This document shows, piece by piece, positions 9,079 through 16,423 of a DNA stretch of 64,000 nt (positions within the stretch are counted from its first letter, which is position 1; each line of letters begins with the position of its first letter). The translations under genes were made by a program, and so were the position numbers. The notes under the pieces were generated by a model. It was not told the origin of the DNA, made no database searches, and saw only the letters and a list, made by a program, of their open reading frames with translations. Source of the DNA: Daejeonella sp. JGW-45 (GTDB taxonomy: Bacteria; Bacteroidota; Bacteroidia; Sphingobacteriales; Sphingobacteriaceae); NCBI RefSeq assembly GCF_029360805.1, contig NZ_JARKNC010000001.1:372001-436000 (forward strand). The letters run 5' to 3'.

Positions 9079-9097
9079 CTATAACCACAGGTTTATA
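9079..9097. promoter_or_regulatory. Near-palindrome CTATAACC-aca-GGTTTATA
   Basis: A near-perfect inverted repeat just downstream of the XRE gene. Its half-site CTATAACC also occurs at 9454 and, inverted, at 9485 and 10415. It may be a binding site for the neighbouring XRE regulator. Confidence 0.35.
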
Positions 9098-9120
9098 AAT
9101 ATCCGTATAAGTTATGGGAT

Positions 9121-9432
9121 TTACTCACCTGGTTCCGTATTTCGCTTACGGCTCTTGAAAGTAAAAAAATTTCTCAATTTTCGTAGAGCACCTTTCAAAC
9201 CGAAAATATTGATCCCGGTACCATACTTGGATTTCGGTAAAAGTTCAAAAACGGAAATTTCTAAAATATCGGCGATGTCGTATAACCGGGGGATCTTGAT
9301 TTCGGTTTCTCCATTTTCCATCTTTGAATAGGCGGCCTGTGATATATTTAAATAGAATGCCATGGCATCCTGGCTGATGCCCTTCCGCTGACGCCGTATT
9401 CGTATTGCTTCGCAAATCTTAATTTCTTCCAT
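9121..9432 (-). CDS. XRE-family helix-turn-helix regulator
   Basis: A 103-residue protein with an N-terminal Cro/C1-type HTH at about residues 9-63 (RRQRKGISQDAMAFYLNISQ, then SKMENGE, the usual recognition and third helices). The basic C-terminal tail (FTFKSRKRNTEPGE) has no recognised domain. It is transcribed away from the bacteriocin-like peptide gene at 9562, and an inverted repeat CTATAACCT/AGGTTATAG lies between the two. It is the natural candidate regulator of the cluster to its right; that link is inferred from position. Confidence 0.85.
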   Translation of the reverse strand: MEEIKICEAIRIRRQRKGISQDAMAFYLNISQAAYSKMENGETEIKIPRLYDIADILEISVFELLPKSKYGTGINIFGLKGALRKLRNFFTFKSRKRNTEPGE

Positions 9433-9453
9433 AGGTATTTAAATTCGAAATTC

Positions 9454-9492
9454 CTATAACCTCAGCGACTAATTTACAACTTCAGGTTATAG
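9454..9492. promoter_or_regulatory. Inverted repeat operator candidate between XRE and the peptide gene
   Basis: CTATAACCT at 9454-9462 is exactly inverted at 9484-9492 (AGGTTATAG). The right half belongs to a 22-bp block (9471-9492) that recurs with 19 of 22 identities at 10401-10422, ahead of the membrane protein gene. Its place in a divergent promoter region suggests an operator, probably for an XRE regulator. Confidence 0.5.
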
Positions 9493-9561
9493 TTTCGATG
9501 TCTTTATCTCAAGATTTTAGCCCTAATTCTTAATGGTGAGAAGAAATCTAATTGATCTGTT

Positions 9562-9729
9562 ATGAGAGTCATGTCTGATGAAGAATTGGATCAGCTGCCC
9601 GGCGCAGCTAGCAATTGTTTAACTTCCGTTGTAACAACGGCCGCCGTCGGGGGATTATTTGGTGGGGTAGGCGCAATAATCGGTGCTGCAGCGGCAGCCA
9701 CCGGGCCAAATTGTCTGGCCTGGTGGTAA
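9562..9729 (+). CDS. Bacteriocin-like precursor peptide (55 aa)
   Basis: A small gene coding for 55 residues. An acidic N-terminal leader MRVMSDEELDQLPGA resembles double-glycine type leaders (a D/E-E-L-x-x-L/I-x-G pattern) with a probable cut after GA. The mature part begins ASNCL, is rich in Gly and Ala with GGLFGGVGAIIG (GxxxG-like), has two cysteines (19 and 51) and ends in WW. This is the usual composition of membrane-active class II bacteriocins. A C39 peptidase/transporter-domain gene 1.4 kb downstream would be the matching processing enzyme. ATG codons at 9562 and 9571 are both possible starts. No homologue was checked, so function is inferred. Confidence 0.7.
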   Translation: MRVMSDEELDQLPGAASNCLTSVVTTAAVGGLFGGVGAIIGAAAAATGPNCLAWW

Positions 9730-9737
9730 AAATTATG

Positions 9738-9758
9738 AGGGGTCATAACTTGACCCCT
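9738..9758. terminator. Hairpin between convergent peptide and rhomboid genes
   Basis: GGGGTCA (9739-9745) pairs with TGACCCC (9751-9757) around a 5-base loop, in the 28-bp gap between two convergent genes. No long T-run follows, so it would be a modest bidirectional terminator. Confidence 0.5.
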
Positions 9759-10363
9759 TATATTATATCAGTTATCATCTTCGGATGAATAATTATAGAC
9801 GTGGCTGCTCCTCCCAGGCCGCCACCCACGTGAATACCATAGTCAATTTCCCCCTTATTGAACTTTTTGGTATAAAGTAATATTATCATCAAATACCCAA
9901 CCGCAGAATAGATGTTGGGGATATTATCGGCAAACGGTAAAGAAACATGATTTTCCAATGGGTGTAGTATCAAATAACTGCACATACATCCGATTGCAAC
10001 TCCACTCGCTCCTGCAGAGCTATATGTCATGTCTTTTCGATAAATAAATAGGGACGCCAGGTGCCCCATAAGAAGGCTGCTTATGATTGTTAGAGCTAGT
10101 GTTAATCGTCTTGGATGCGGCCCGGATTCTTCAAGCCCTGAGCAATAGACGTACAGCATGAGAATGTTAATTGCCAGATGCGCTGTATTATTATGCACCA
10201 GTACAGATGAGAATATCCTATAATACTCTTTTTTGTGTATTACACTAGCGGGATGCAGAATCAAAGCCTGAAAAGCCTTTTTGTAGGCGATCGCATAGAG
10301 ACTTACAGCCAAAATAATCGCTAAAAGCGAATAGGTGATATAATTGTCTTCCGGAATAATCAT
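9758..10363 (-). CDS. Rhomboid family intramembrane serine protease
   Basis: A 201-residue polytopic membrane protein with rhomboid hallmarks: HNNTAHLAIN (His62, Asn66) in helix 2, GASG with catalytic Ser120 in helix 4, and DYGIHVGGGLGG with catalytic His178 in helix 6. About six transmembrane segments, the basic rhomboid size. Rhomboids cleave substrates within the membrane. It is convergent with the bacteriocin-like peptide and divergent from the membrane protein at 10464, so it sits inside the peptide locus. A role in peptide processing, immunity or signalling is an inference from position only. Confidence 0.88.
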   Translation of the reverse strand: MIIPEDNYITYSLLAIILAVSLYAIAYKKAFQALILHPASVIHKKEYYRIFSSVLVHNNTAHLAINILMLYVYCSGLEESGPHPRRLTLALTIISSLLMGHLASLFIYRKDMTYSSAGASGVAIGCMCSYLILHPLENHVSLPFADNIPNIYSAVGYLMIILLYTKKFNKGEIDYGIHVGGGLGGAATSIIIHPKMITDII

Positions 10364-10392
10364 ATAAAAAACATTGGTATAAACAATAACGT

Positions 10393-10422
10393 AGGGTTAT
10401 AAATTACAATCTCAGGTTATAG
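10393..10422. promoter_or_regulatory. Second copy of the 22-bp cluster element
   Basis: Positions 10401-10422 match 9471-9492 at 19 of 22 bases, ending in CTCAGGTTATAG; another half-site AGGGTTATA lies just before it (10393-10401). It is in the divergent gap between the rhomboid and the membrane protein at 10464, 42 bp before that start. Confidence 0.5.
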
Positions 10423-10463
10423 GTTGAGTCGGAGCCTTAGTTCAATTTTGTTGTACTAAGCCG

Positions 10464-11114
10464 ATGATAATGACTAGTAAATTTGCCTTCAATCCTTTTG
10501 TGCTCTTCCCCCTGAACATAGCAGTGTTGTTTTTATTAGTATATACTGCCGACACTTTTATCCTCAATGCAAATTTTTATGAGCAGGCCGTAGCTAATAG
10601 CGGGCTTAATTGGGAAACGGTACTGCTAAACACGTCTCCAAAGCTCAAACTTCTCCTTTATACCGCTTCAGTTCTCTTATTGTTACTTAAATATAGCCTG
10701 ATCGCCTTATTGATCTACACTACATTTTACTTAAATGAGATCAAGGTTTCTTATCAGTCGATTTTCAGAATAGTGTGCCTGGCCGAGTTGGTCTTTTTAA
10801 TCCCCGCTGCGATCAAGGTGGCTTGGTTTATCATCTATCCTCCCACAGGCCTGGATCAATGGGCGGCATTTTATCCCCTGTCAATACACTCCGTCTTTTC
10901 CGGAAGCTCTATTCCTGCTGCAATAACATATCCTCTCCAGCTCCTGAATGCTTTTGAGCTGATCTACATTTTAATGCTATCATATTTATTTTATAAGCTT
11001 CTTAAGAATGATTTTGATCAGATGATCAAAATCGTATTGATCTCCTATCTGCCAGGCCTGTTCGTCTGGACGCTCATTGCAAGCTATTTCACTGTCATGC
11101 TTAATCCAAGTTAA
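10464..11114 (+). CDS. Polytopic membrane protein of the peptide locus
   Basis: A 216-residue hydrophobic protein not assigned to a family. Membrane segments are visible at about residues 12-32, 62-88, 100-125, 155-178 and 190-212, with few charged residues outside short loops. The gene ends 10 bp before the likely start of the C39/ABC-membrane protein on the same strand, so they are probably one transcript. A role as an immunity or accessory export protein would fit its place, but nothing in the sequence proves it. The start could also be the ATG at 10470. Confidence 0.75.
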   Translation: MIMTSKFAFNPFVLFPLNIAVLFLLVYTADTFILNANFYEQAVANSGLNWETVLLNTSPKLKLLLYTASVLLLLLKYSLIALLIYTTFYLNEIKVSYQSIFRIVCLAELVFLIPAAIKVAWFIIYPPTGLDQWAAFYPLSIHSVFSGSSIPAAITYPLQLLNAFELIYILMLSYLFYKLLKNDFDQMIKIVLISYLPGLFVWTLIASYFTVMLNPS

Positions 11115-11124
11115 CCCGGCGGAT

Positions 11125-12585
11125 ATGACATGGCTCAAAAACAAGCGGATCAGGAATTCTTTTTTCCGGCAGGTTGATCGCCAGGACTGCGGAATTGCCT
11201 GCCTGATGTCTGTGATATGGTACTTTAATGTGAGGATCGATTACTCAGCGATAAGTGCCTGTACAAAAGCCAAAAGCTGGGGGTTGACCATGCTGGACCT
11301 GAAAAGATTTGCACAGCAGGCCGGCTTCACTGCCCGCGGATTACAGATGAGCCCCGATGATCTTCACGATCAGACCAGCCCGGTTATACTCCATACGGTT
11401 AACTCCAGTGGATCTAATCACTTCATCGTTTATTACTCCTACAACAAACGGAATCAGACCTATCTGATCGGCGATCCTGCCACAGGTGTCGGGGAAATAA
11501 ATTCCCGCGAGCTTGACCAGCGCTGGCAGAGTCGTGCCGGACTGTTACTCCTTCCTGATGGAAATGCAGCTGAAGCCGGCCGCAATGGAAAATGGCGGTG
11601 GTTATTGTCGCTGGTTCACTATGAGAAATTTCTATTGGCCCTGGTAACACTTTTAGGCCTGCTAACCGCAGTTATGGGTCTTAGTCTGGCTATTTATCTC
11701 CAGGTTTTAACCGACAAGATCCTGCCCGTGCGAAATTACCAGTATATGATCACCGGACTCGTAATGCTCGCGACCCTGTTTATTGTCCGGAGTTTTATTG
11801 TCAGTTATCGCCAGCAGATCGTCATTGCTATGGTCAAAGACTTTAACAGCAATCTGGTGCGCGAATTTACGCGCCATCTGCAAAAGCTCCCGGATTATTT
11901 CCTTAACAGCAAAACAACGGGCGATATGGTAGTCCGCTTTAATGATACGCAGAATATCCAGTTTGCCTTTTCCACTGCCGTAAGCCTCATACTTATTGAC
12001 ATGGTCATGCTGATCGCTGTAACCGGTTTTGTATTCTCCTATTCCATACCCGTTGCCATCTCGATCATTATTTTTATCGCTCTCACCATTGCCCTGGCAT
12101 TTCACAGTGCTGATGGCCTTAAAGAACACCAGCAGCGCCTTACCGCTGATTTCTGCCGCACCGATAATATATTGATCTCCGCGGTTAATGATCTGAAGGA
12201 AAGGGGCCCGGATACAAATTTTGATCTCGACCGCAGAGGCTTTTACGACTTTGTGGGCTCGTCTGAAAAATTCTCAACTATTGTGAGAAAACTTTCATTG
12301 AAGTTTGAGATCATGGGTGCCGTCTTTTTTGCCGGCATTATCATCTATAGCTCTTTTTTAGTTATTGAAGGGCATTATTCAAAAGGACAATTCCTCGCAA
12401 TGATCACTTTAATCGCCGGTATTTTCCCGGTGGTTCAACGCATTTGTACTACAGGGATGATCCTGATGGACGGAGTTATTGCGCTGGAACGTGTATATGC
12501 AATGGTGGTCGCTTCAGAAAAAGATGATCATGACCGGCCAGCCGCAGGGAACTTAGGGCTGGCTCACACAGCAAAAGAATGCTAA
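11125..12585 (+). CDS. C39 peptidase-ABC transmembrane protein lacking the ATPase domain
   Basis: 486 residues from ATG 11125; a longer start at 11077 would overlap the previous gene. Residues 10-130 form a C39 bacteriocin-processing peptidase: Gln16, Cys22 in QDCGIAC, His99 in SNHF and Asp117 in GDPATG. Residues about 160-450 are an ABC exporter membrane domain with six helices. The chain ends about 30 residues into the usual linker (after ALERVYAMV), so Walker A, the signature motif and Walker B are all missing; a complete family member would be about 700 residues. Either the ATPase was lost or it is supplied by another protein. It would cut the leader of the peptide at 9562 and pass the product across the inner membrane. 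No HlyD-type partner is in the window. Confidence 0.85.
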   Translation: MTWLKNKRIRNSFFRQVDRQDCGIACLMSVIWYFNVRIDYSAISACTKAKSWGLTMLDLKRFAQQAGFTARGLQMSPDDLHDQTSPVILHTVNSSGSNHFIVYYSYNKRNQTYLIGDPATGVGEINSRELDQRWQSRAGLLLLPDGNAAEAGRNGKWRWLLSLVHYEKFLLALVTLLGLLTAVMGLSLAIYLQVLTDKILPVRNYQYMITGLVMLATLFIVRSFIVSYRQQIVIAMVKDFNSNLVREFTRHLQKLPDYFLNSKTTGDMVVRFNDTQNIQFAFSTAVSLILIDMVMLIAVTGFVFSYSIPVAISIIIFIALTIALAFHSADGLKEHQQRLTADFCRTDNILISAVNDLKERGPDTNFDLDRRGFYDFVGSSEKFSTIVRKLSLKFEIMGAVFFAGIIIYSSFLVIEGHYSKGQFLAMITLIAGIFPVVQRICTTGMILMDGVIALERVYAMVVASEKDDHDRPAAGNLGLAHTAKEC

Positions 12586-12615
12586 CGAACCATTATAAAC
12601 AATCCATCAAATCCT

Positions 12616-12780
12616 ATGAAAGAATTAACCGTAACGATCGTAGCAATAATAATCCTCCTGGCATCGGTTCGTCGGAAACATGACATCATCCCATTAAAAC
12701 CCGATATGAAAAAACAGGTCATCGGGTGCAGGCAGTGCACCGGAAGTTGGGATATAACGGATCCCGGTGAACGCCGTTAG
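12616..12780 (+). CDS. Short ORF after the C39 protein, unknown
   Basis: 54 codons starting 30 bp after the C39 gene. A hydrophobic N-terminus (VTIVAIIILLA) looks like a signal or membrane segment; the rest is polar with a CRQC pair. After its TAG the same frame stays open for 24 codons, then TAA, then 27 more codons with protein-like text (TFDPEEVRAVFHDAVNKAF), so it may be the front of a decayed longer gene. Not recognised. Confidence 0.4.
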   Translation: MKELTVTIVAIIILLASVRRKHDIIPLKPDMKKQVIGCRQCTGSWDITDPGERR

Positions 12781-13085
12781 GGGTGGTCGTATGTGATAAG
12801 ATTTTATATGCGACCGCCTCCAGGGTCGGAAAACATACTTGAGTTATTTCTATAAACATTTGACCCCGAAGAGGTCAGGGCTGTTTTCCACGATGCTGTA
12901 AATAAAGCTTTCCGGATCACCGATCCGCAGCAGGGTTGATTTACTGATGCGTAGGTCTCAAGTGTGTTATACCGATTCAATTCGTGTCAATTCGTTCCAA
13001 AATTTCAAGTCACCAACACTTCTCCCAACGTTTGTGCTGTCCATTTACAACAGTATAGTTTTTTAACCCTTTAAAATTTGAAACA
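12781..13085. other. Gene-poor stretch with coding relics
   Basis: No intact gene. On the minus strand a 33-codon frame without ATG (roughly 12849-12950) reads ISKSTLLRIGDPESFIYSIV and then VENSPDLFGVKCL, which looks like a protein C-terminus. The plus strand frame over the same bases is also open. A TTAACCCTTTAAAATTTG stretch before 13086 looks like the upstream region of the DUF6266 stub. Confidence 0.4.
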
Positions 13086-13136
13086 ATGGGAAAATACAAT
13101 AAAGGAATACAGGGAGCCTTTTCCGGCAAGGTCTGA
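13086..13136 (+). pseudogene. DUF6266 protein N-terminal stub
   Basis: ATG followed by GKYNKGIQGAFSGKV and a TGA stop. This 16-residue opening matches, from memory, the very conserved start of DUF6266 proteins of Bacteroidota (MGK..QGI.G.FSGKVG), normally about 200 residues. The rest is missing and the following DNA does not continue the family sequence, so this is a truncated remnant. Confidence 0.55.
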
Positions 13137-13199
13137 GCTGTACCTTTTCTACCAGCATTCATGCGGGTGAGATTGCGGTTGCTTAATCTGAGAAATTTA

Positions 13200-13682
13200 T
13201 CACTTCTTTTTCACATACAAATTCCTTCTCCCAACCTTAGTATATTGAAGTCTTCCCTCGCTTGAAAGTTTCTTAAGAGCTGTTGAAACTTCAGAAGACT
13301 CCGGCTGAATGCCATATGTCGATTCAAACTCCTCGAGGACAGAAACAACGAGTTTGGGTGTTTCGAAAAAGCCGGATTCGAAAAGCTGGTTTACACGGTG
13401 GGTGGTGAGTGCACGACTGCGACGATCGGGCGGAAGCTCAAAGCGGGGTTTGAGATCCAGTTCTATTTTGAATAATTCCGCAGGCTCCACGCCTATCGCC
13501 CGGCAGATAGCGATGCAGTAGCTGAGGTAAGTATCACCCCCATTTTCAATGGACGAAATTGTATTAACGCTGAAGCCCGTCATAGCTGAAATATCCTCCA
13601 GGCTATAGCCGCGATCTTTTCGGAACGCTCTTATCCGCTCTCCAATTTGCCTCGCAGAAGCTTCATCAAAATATTTGCGCAC
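13200..13682 (-). CDS. XRE-family regulator with C-terminal winged-helix-like domain
   Basis: 160 residues. The N-terminal HTH (about 12-70: RIRAFRKDRGYSLEDISAMT, then NTISSIENGG) is of Cro/C1 type. Residues about 95-160 form a second domain that reads as a small winged helix (ALKKLSSEGRLQYTKVGRRNLYVKKK). It is divergent from the hypothetical gene at 13797; an inverted ACATAAC/GTATGTTAT lies at 13681-13704 just upstream of its start and may be autoregulatory. Targets unknown. Confidence 0.82.
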   Translation of the reverse strand: MRKYFDEASARQIGERIRAFRKDRGYSLEDISAMTGFSVNTISSIENGGDTYLSYCIAICRAIGVEPAELFKIELDLKPRFELPPDRRSRALTTHRVNQLFESGFFETPKLVVSVLEEFESTYGIQPESSEVSTALKKLSSEGRLQYTKVGRRNLYVKKK

Positions 13683-13796
13683 ATAACAAATTGAAGTATG
13701 TTATATATCTATTCTATACAAGTTTATTTGTAAATATTTTGTGTATGTCAACGTGATTATATATTTTTAATATCTCAATATTTCCCTGCATTGTGA

Positions 13797-14093
13797 TTGA
13801 ATATCACACTGCATTCGAAAGATAATCTTGACTTACCTATCGCAGTATATATGAACCTCTCTGAAAAGCAACCGATATTCAGGTCCCCGGAAGCTGAACA
13901 ATTTTTCGACTTTTACAGCCACGAGAGCGCTAAAGAAATACTATGGAAATGGTTTACCGCTACGGTTACCGATGGCTTTAGCGAGTTGAGCCAGGTCGAG
14001 AAAGAAAACATTATCAGCCTGTATGAGCGGTTGGACAGTCTGCTAGAAGGTATCCAATTGCCAGATCCAATTAAACCGGACAATAATGGATAG
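13797..14093 (+). CDS. Hypothetical protein, unknown family
   Basis: 98 residues from a TTG start, or 80 from the ATG at 13851. Acidic and mostly helical, with aromatic-rich segments (EAEQFFDFYSHESAKEILWKWF). It is divergent from the XRE gene at 13200-13682, 114 bp apart, and convergent with the CHAD gene. No family was recognised; codon use looks normal and the frame is cleanly closed. Confidence 0.55.
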   Translation: MNITLHSKDNLDLPIAVYMNLSEKQPIFRSPEAEQFFDFYSHESAKEILWKWFTATVTDGFSELSQVEKENIISLYERLDSLLEGIQLPDPIKPDNNG

Positions 14094-14162
14094 GCAGGTG
14101 ATCCTCATTTCATTGATTATTTGCACTCCGGGCGAGGCTCCCTGCTAAAACTCTTCTCTCAT

Positions 14163-14948
14163 TCACTTTTGGGGGTTCGAGCTTTGACTATTCTGGCCCC
14201 GCTGGTAAAAATCCTTCCCCAATTTACGCACCGCTGCTTTCAGCTTCTGCTCCTGCTTTTTGAGACCGATAATTGCAGCCTGGTGTTTTACGCCGCGCCG
14301 GTCAAAAAAGTCGATCACCATCGCCTGGTCGTGCCACTCACCGATAGCGGCCTGGATATCCTGCAGGTAATCTTCATTAATGGGAGGATCGATAACCGGC
14401 TGCGCGAGCTTGTAGTTATAGATCAGGCTCTTCAGCAGTTTACGGCAGCCATGAAGTTCGTTATCAAATTTGGGGTTAACCAGGCGCTTCGCGATTTGTT
14501 GTAATAGCAGGTTGTAATGCCGGATGATGTGAGCGTCATTTATTGACCGGATCTTTTTGATTAAGGATCTGTGGCTTTCCTTCAGATCTTTGAAAAAGTC
14601 TTTCTTGCAGGCTTCGAATTCTTTCCCGGCTTTGTTCTGTATCTCGCACTGTTCTTTAAGTATATCCATGCGGCCGAGCTTCATGTCCCGGATCATGTTA
14701 ACATGCAGGTAGGCGTCGCGGATCTCGCCCGCTCTTTTAAAAATGCGGCGAACGGGTTTAAAGCGTTTTTTAAGCGGGTGCTTATCTCTATCGCTTTCCG
14801 CCAGGGTAATGAAGGCGCGCAGCTTTTTAACCTGGACGCGAAAGCGGTGCAGGTCTTCGGGTTCCTCATCGTTATACCATGCTTTCAGACTCCTTTGCAG
14901 CTCCTTCCACTCTTTTTCAAAATAATCCAGCCCGTCTTTCTTTTTCAT
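14163..14948 (-). CDS. CHAD domain protein
   Basis: 261 residues from ATG 14948 (MKKKDGLDYF); the longer frame to 15053 adds a hydrophobic leader that looks spurious. The CHAD signature LHRFRVQVKKLRAFITLAE is at about residues 33-51. It is rich in Lys/Arg/His helices throughout, which in this family bind polyphosphate. No CYTH phosphatase domain is attached. Lies between the accessory stretch and the MgtC gene; the MgtC gene is transcribed divergently 168 bp away. Confidence 0.87.
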   Translation of the reverse strand: MKKKDGLDYFEKEWKELQRSLKAWYNDEEPEDLHRFRVQVKKLRAFITLAESDRDKHPLKKRFKPVRRIFKRAGEIRDAYLHVNMIRDMKLGRMDILKEQCEIQNKAGKEFEACKKDFFKDLKESHRSLIKKIRSINDAHIIRHYNLLLQQIAKRLVNPKFDNELHGCRKLLKSLIYNYKLAQPVIDPPINEDYLQDIQAAIGEWHDQAMVIDFFDRRGVKHQAAIIGLKKQEQKLKAAVRKLGKDFYQRGQNSQSSNPQK

Positions 14949-15116
14949 GACTAAGTATACTGAATAACAACTTGTTATAAGGATAAGTTTTAGCCGGACC
15001 CGCGATGAAGAAGCCAAGTATGCTGCGATCACACAGAAGTAGAAACTTACCATGTCTTACTTATGTTATATTTAACCTAATTTATCCAATTCTCATTTAA
15101 ACTCTCCTTCAAACCC

Positions 15117-16412
15117 ATGAATGAACGGTTGTTAGATACAAGTACTATTTCGCCGGACCAGCTTACAGGGCTGGCCATCAGCCTGGGTATCGGCTTTTTG
15201 ATAGGCCTGGAAAGAGAATTCTCCAAACAAGTAAAAGAGGGAGAAGAACAATTTGCCGGGGTGCGCACGTTCTCGATGGTAGCTATGCTGGGCTTCCTGA
15301 CCGCTGTTCTGGCAGCTCATTTTGGTGAATGGCTGTTTGGAGTGGCGCTGTTCTGCCTGTTCGCTTTTGTGATCGTATCCTATTTTCAAATTTCAGGCGG
15401 TCGGGGTAATAAAGGAGGGACATCAGAAATTGCCCTGATCATCACCTTTGTGCTGGGCGCGGTGGTGTTTTTAAAATTCATCCTGTTTGCACTTATTGTG
15501 ATGGTCGTGATGATGCTGCTGCTTGCTTTCAAGCCATCGTTGCATTGGTTTGCCAGCAAGCTGAACCGTAACGAGCTGCTCGCCATCATTCTCTTTGTGG
15601 TGATGTCTGCCCTGGTCATTCCTTTTTTGCCGGATGATGATTTCGGTCCCTACCGGTTATGGAACCTCAGGGAGATCTGGAAAATGGTGGTGCTGGTATC
15701 GGGCACAAGTTTACTGGGGTATATGATCGCCAAGATCCTCGGGAATAAAGGCACCCTGCTGGCGGGAATTGTGGGCGGCCTGGTCTCCAGCACATCAGTT
15801 GCACTGGCCTTTTCCCGCAAGAGCAGGGAGACCGGATCCGGGGCTTCCTCCTTTTACTATGCCATGGGGATTATCAGCGCCTGCACGATCATGTTCCCGA
15901 GGATACTGTTCGAGGTGTATGTGATCAATAGCCAACTGGCACGGGAGCTATGGCTGCCGGTGACGGTCATATCCCTGGCAGGCTTCGGGGCGGCCTTTTT
16001 GATCTACAGGTTTAAAAAGGTGAAAACCGGGAAGACGGATCTTCCTCTTAAAAATCCGCTTGATCTGGGTACTGCCGTTAAATTTGCCCTCTTGTATGCG
16101 CTTATCCAATGGCTGGTTATGTACAGCGGCGAGCAATTCGGGGATAAGGGGACGTACCTGGCGGGGGCTGTTTCGGGCATAACGGATGTGGATGCCATTA
16201 CCCTGTCCATGGCTAAAATGGGGACTGCGCAGGAGTCATCCCGGCTGGCGATCAATACCATTCTGATCGCCGCAATGTCCAATACCCTGGTCAAGTTTAT
16301 CCTGGTGATCGCTTTGGGGAGCACTGAGCTGCGTAAAATAGCATTCGGCGGATTTGCAGCGATATTTTTAAGCGGCGCCGGTTATTTGGTCTATAGTTTT
16401 TTGGCGGGGTAA
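15117..16412 (+). CDS. MgtC/SapB-DUF4010 membrane protein
   Basis: 431-residue polytopic inner-membrane protein. Residues about 15-150 are the MgtC/SapB domain (GLAISLGIGFLIGLEREF), and about 190-430 the DUF4010 domain (KGTLLAGIVGGLVSSTSVAL, AGAVSGITDVDAITLSMA). Eleven or so helices. The family is linked with magnesium or envelope homeostasis but the transported species is not established. Stand-alone gene, convergent with the DUF3109 gene 11 bp away. Confidence 0.88.
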   Translation: MNERLLDTSTISPDQLTGLAISLGIGFLIGLEREFSKQVKEGEEQFAGVRTFSMVAMLGFLTAVLAAHFGEWLFGVALFCLFAFVIVSYFQISGGRGNKGGTSEIALIITFVLGAVVFLKFILFALIVMVVMMLLLAFKPSLHWFASKLNRNELLAIILFVVMSALVIPFLPDDDFGPYRLWNLREIWKMVVLVSGTSLLGYMIAKILGNKGTLLAGIVGGLVSSTSVALAFSRKSRETGSGASSFYYAMGIISACTIMFPRILFEVYVINSQLARELWLPVTVISLAGFGAAFLIYRFKKVKTGKTDLPLKNPLDLGTAVKFALLYALIQWLVMYSGEQFGDKGTYLAGAVSGITDVDAITLSMAKMGTAQESSRLAINTILIAAMSNTLVKFILVIALGSTELRKIAFGGFAAIFLSGAGYLVYSFLAG

Positions 16413-16423
16413 CAGGACTTTAT

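Noticed and set aside
11707-12129. Minus-strand 140-codon frame
   Set aside because: Fully antisense to the ABC membrane domain; composition matches a shadow frame.
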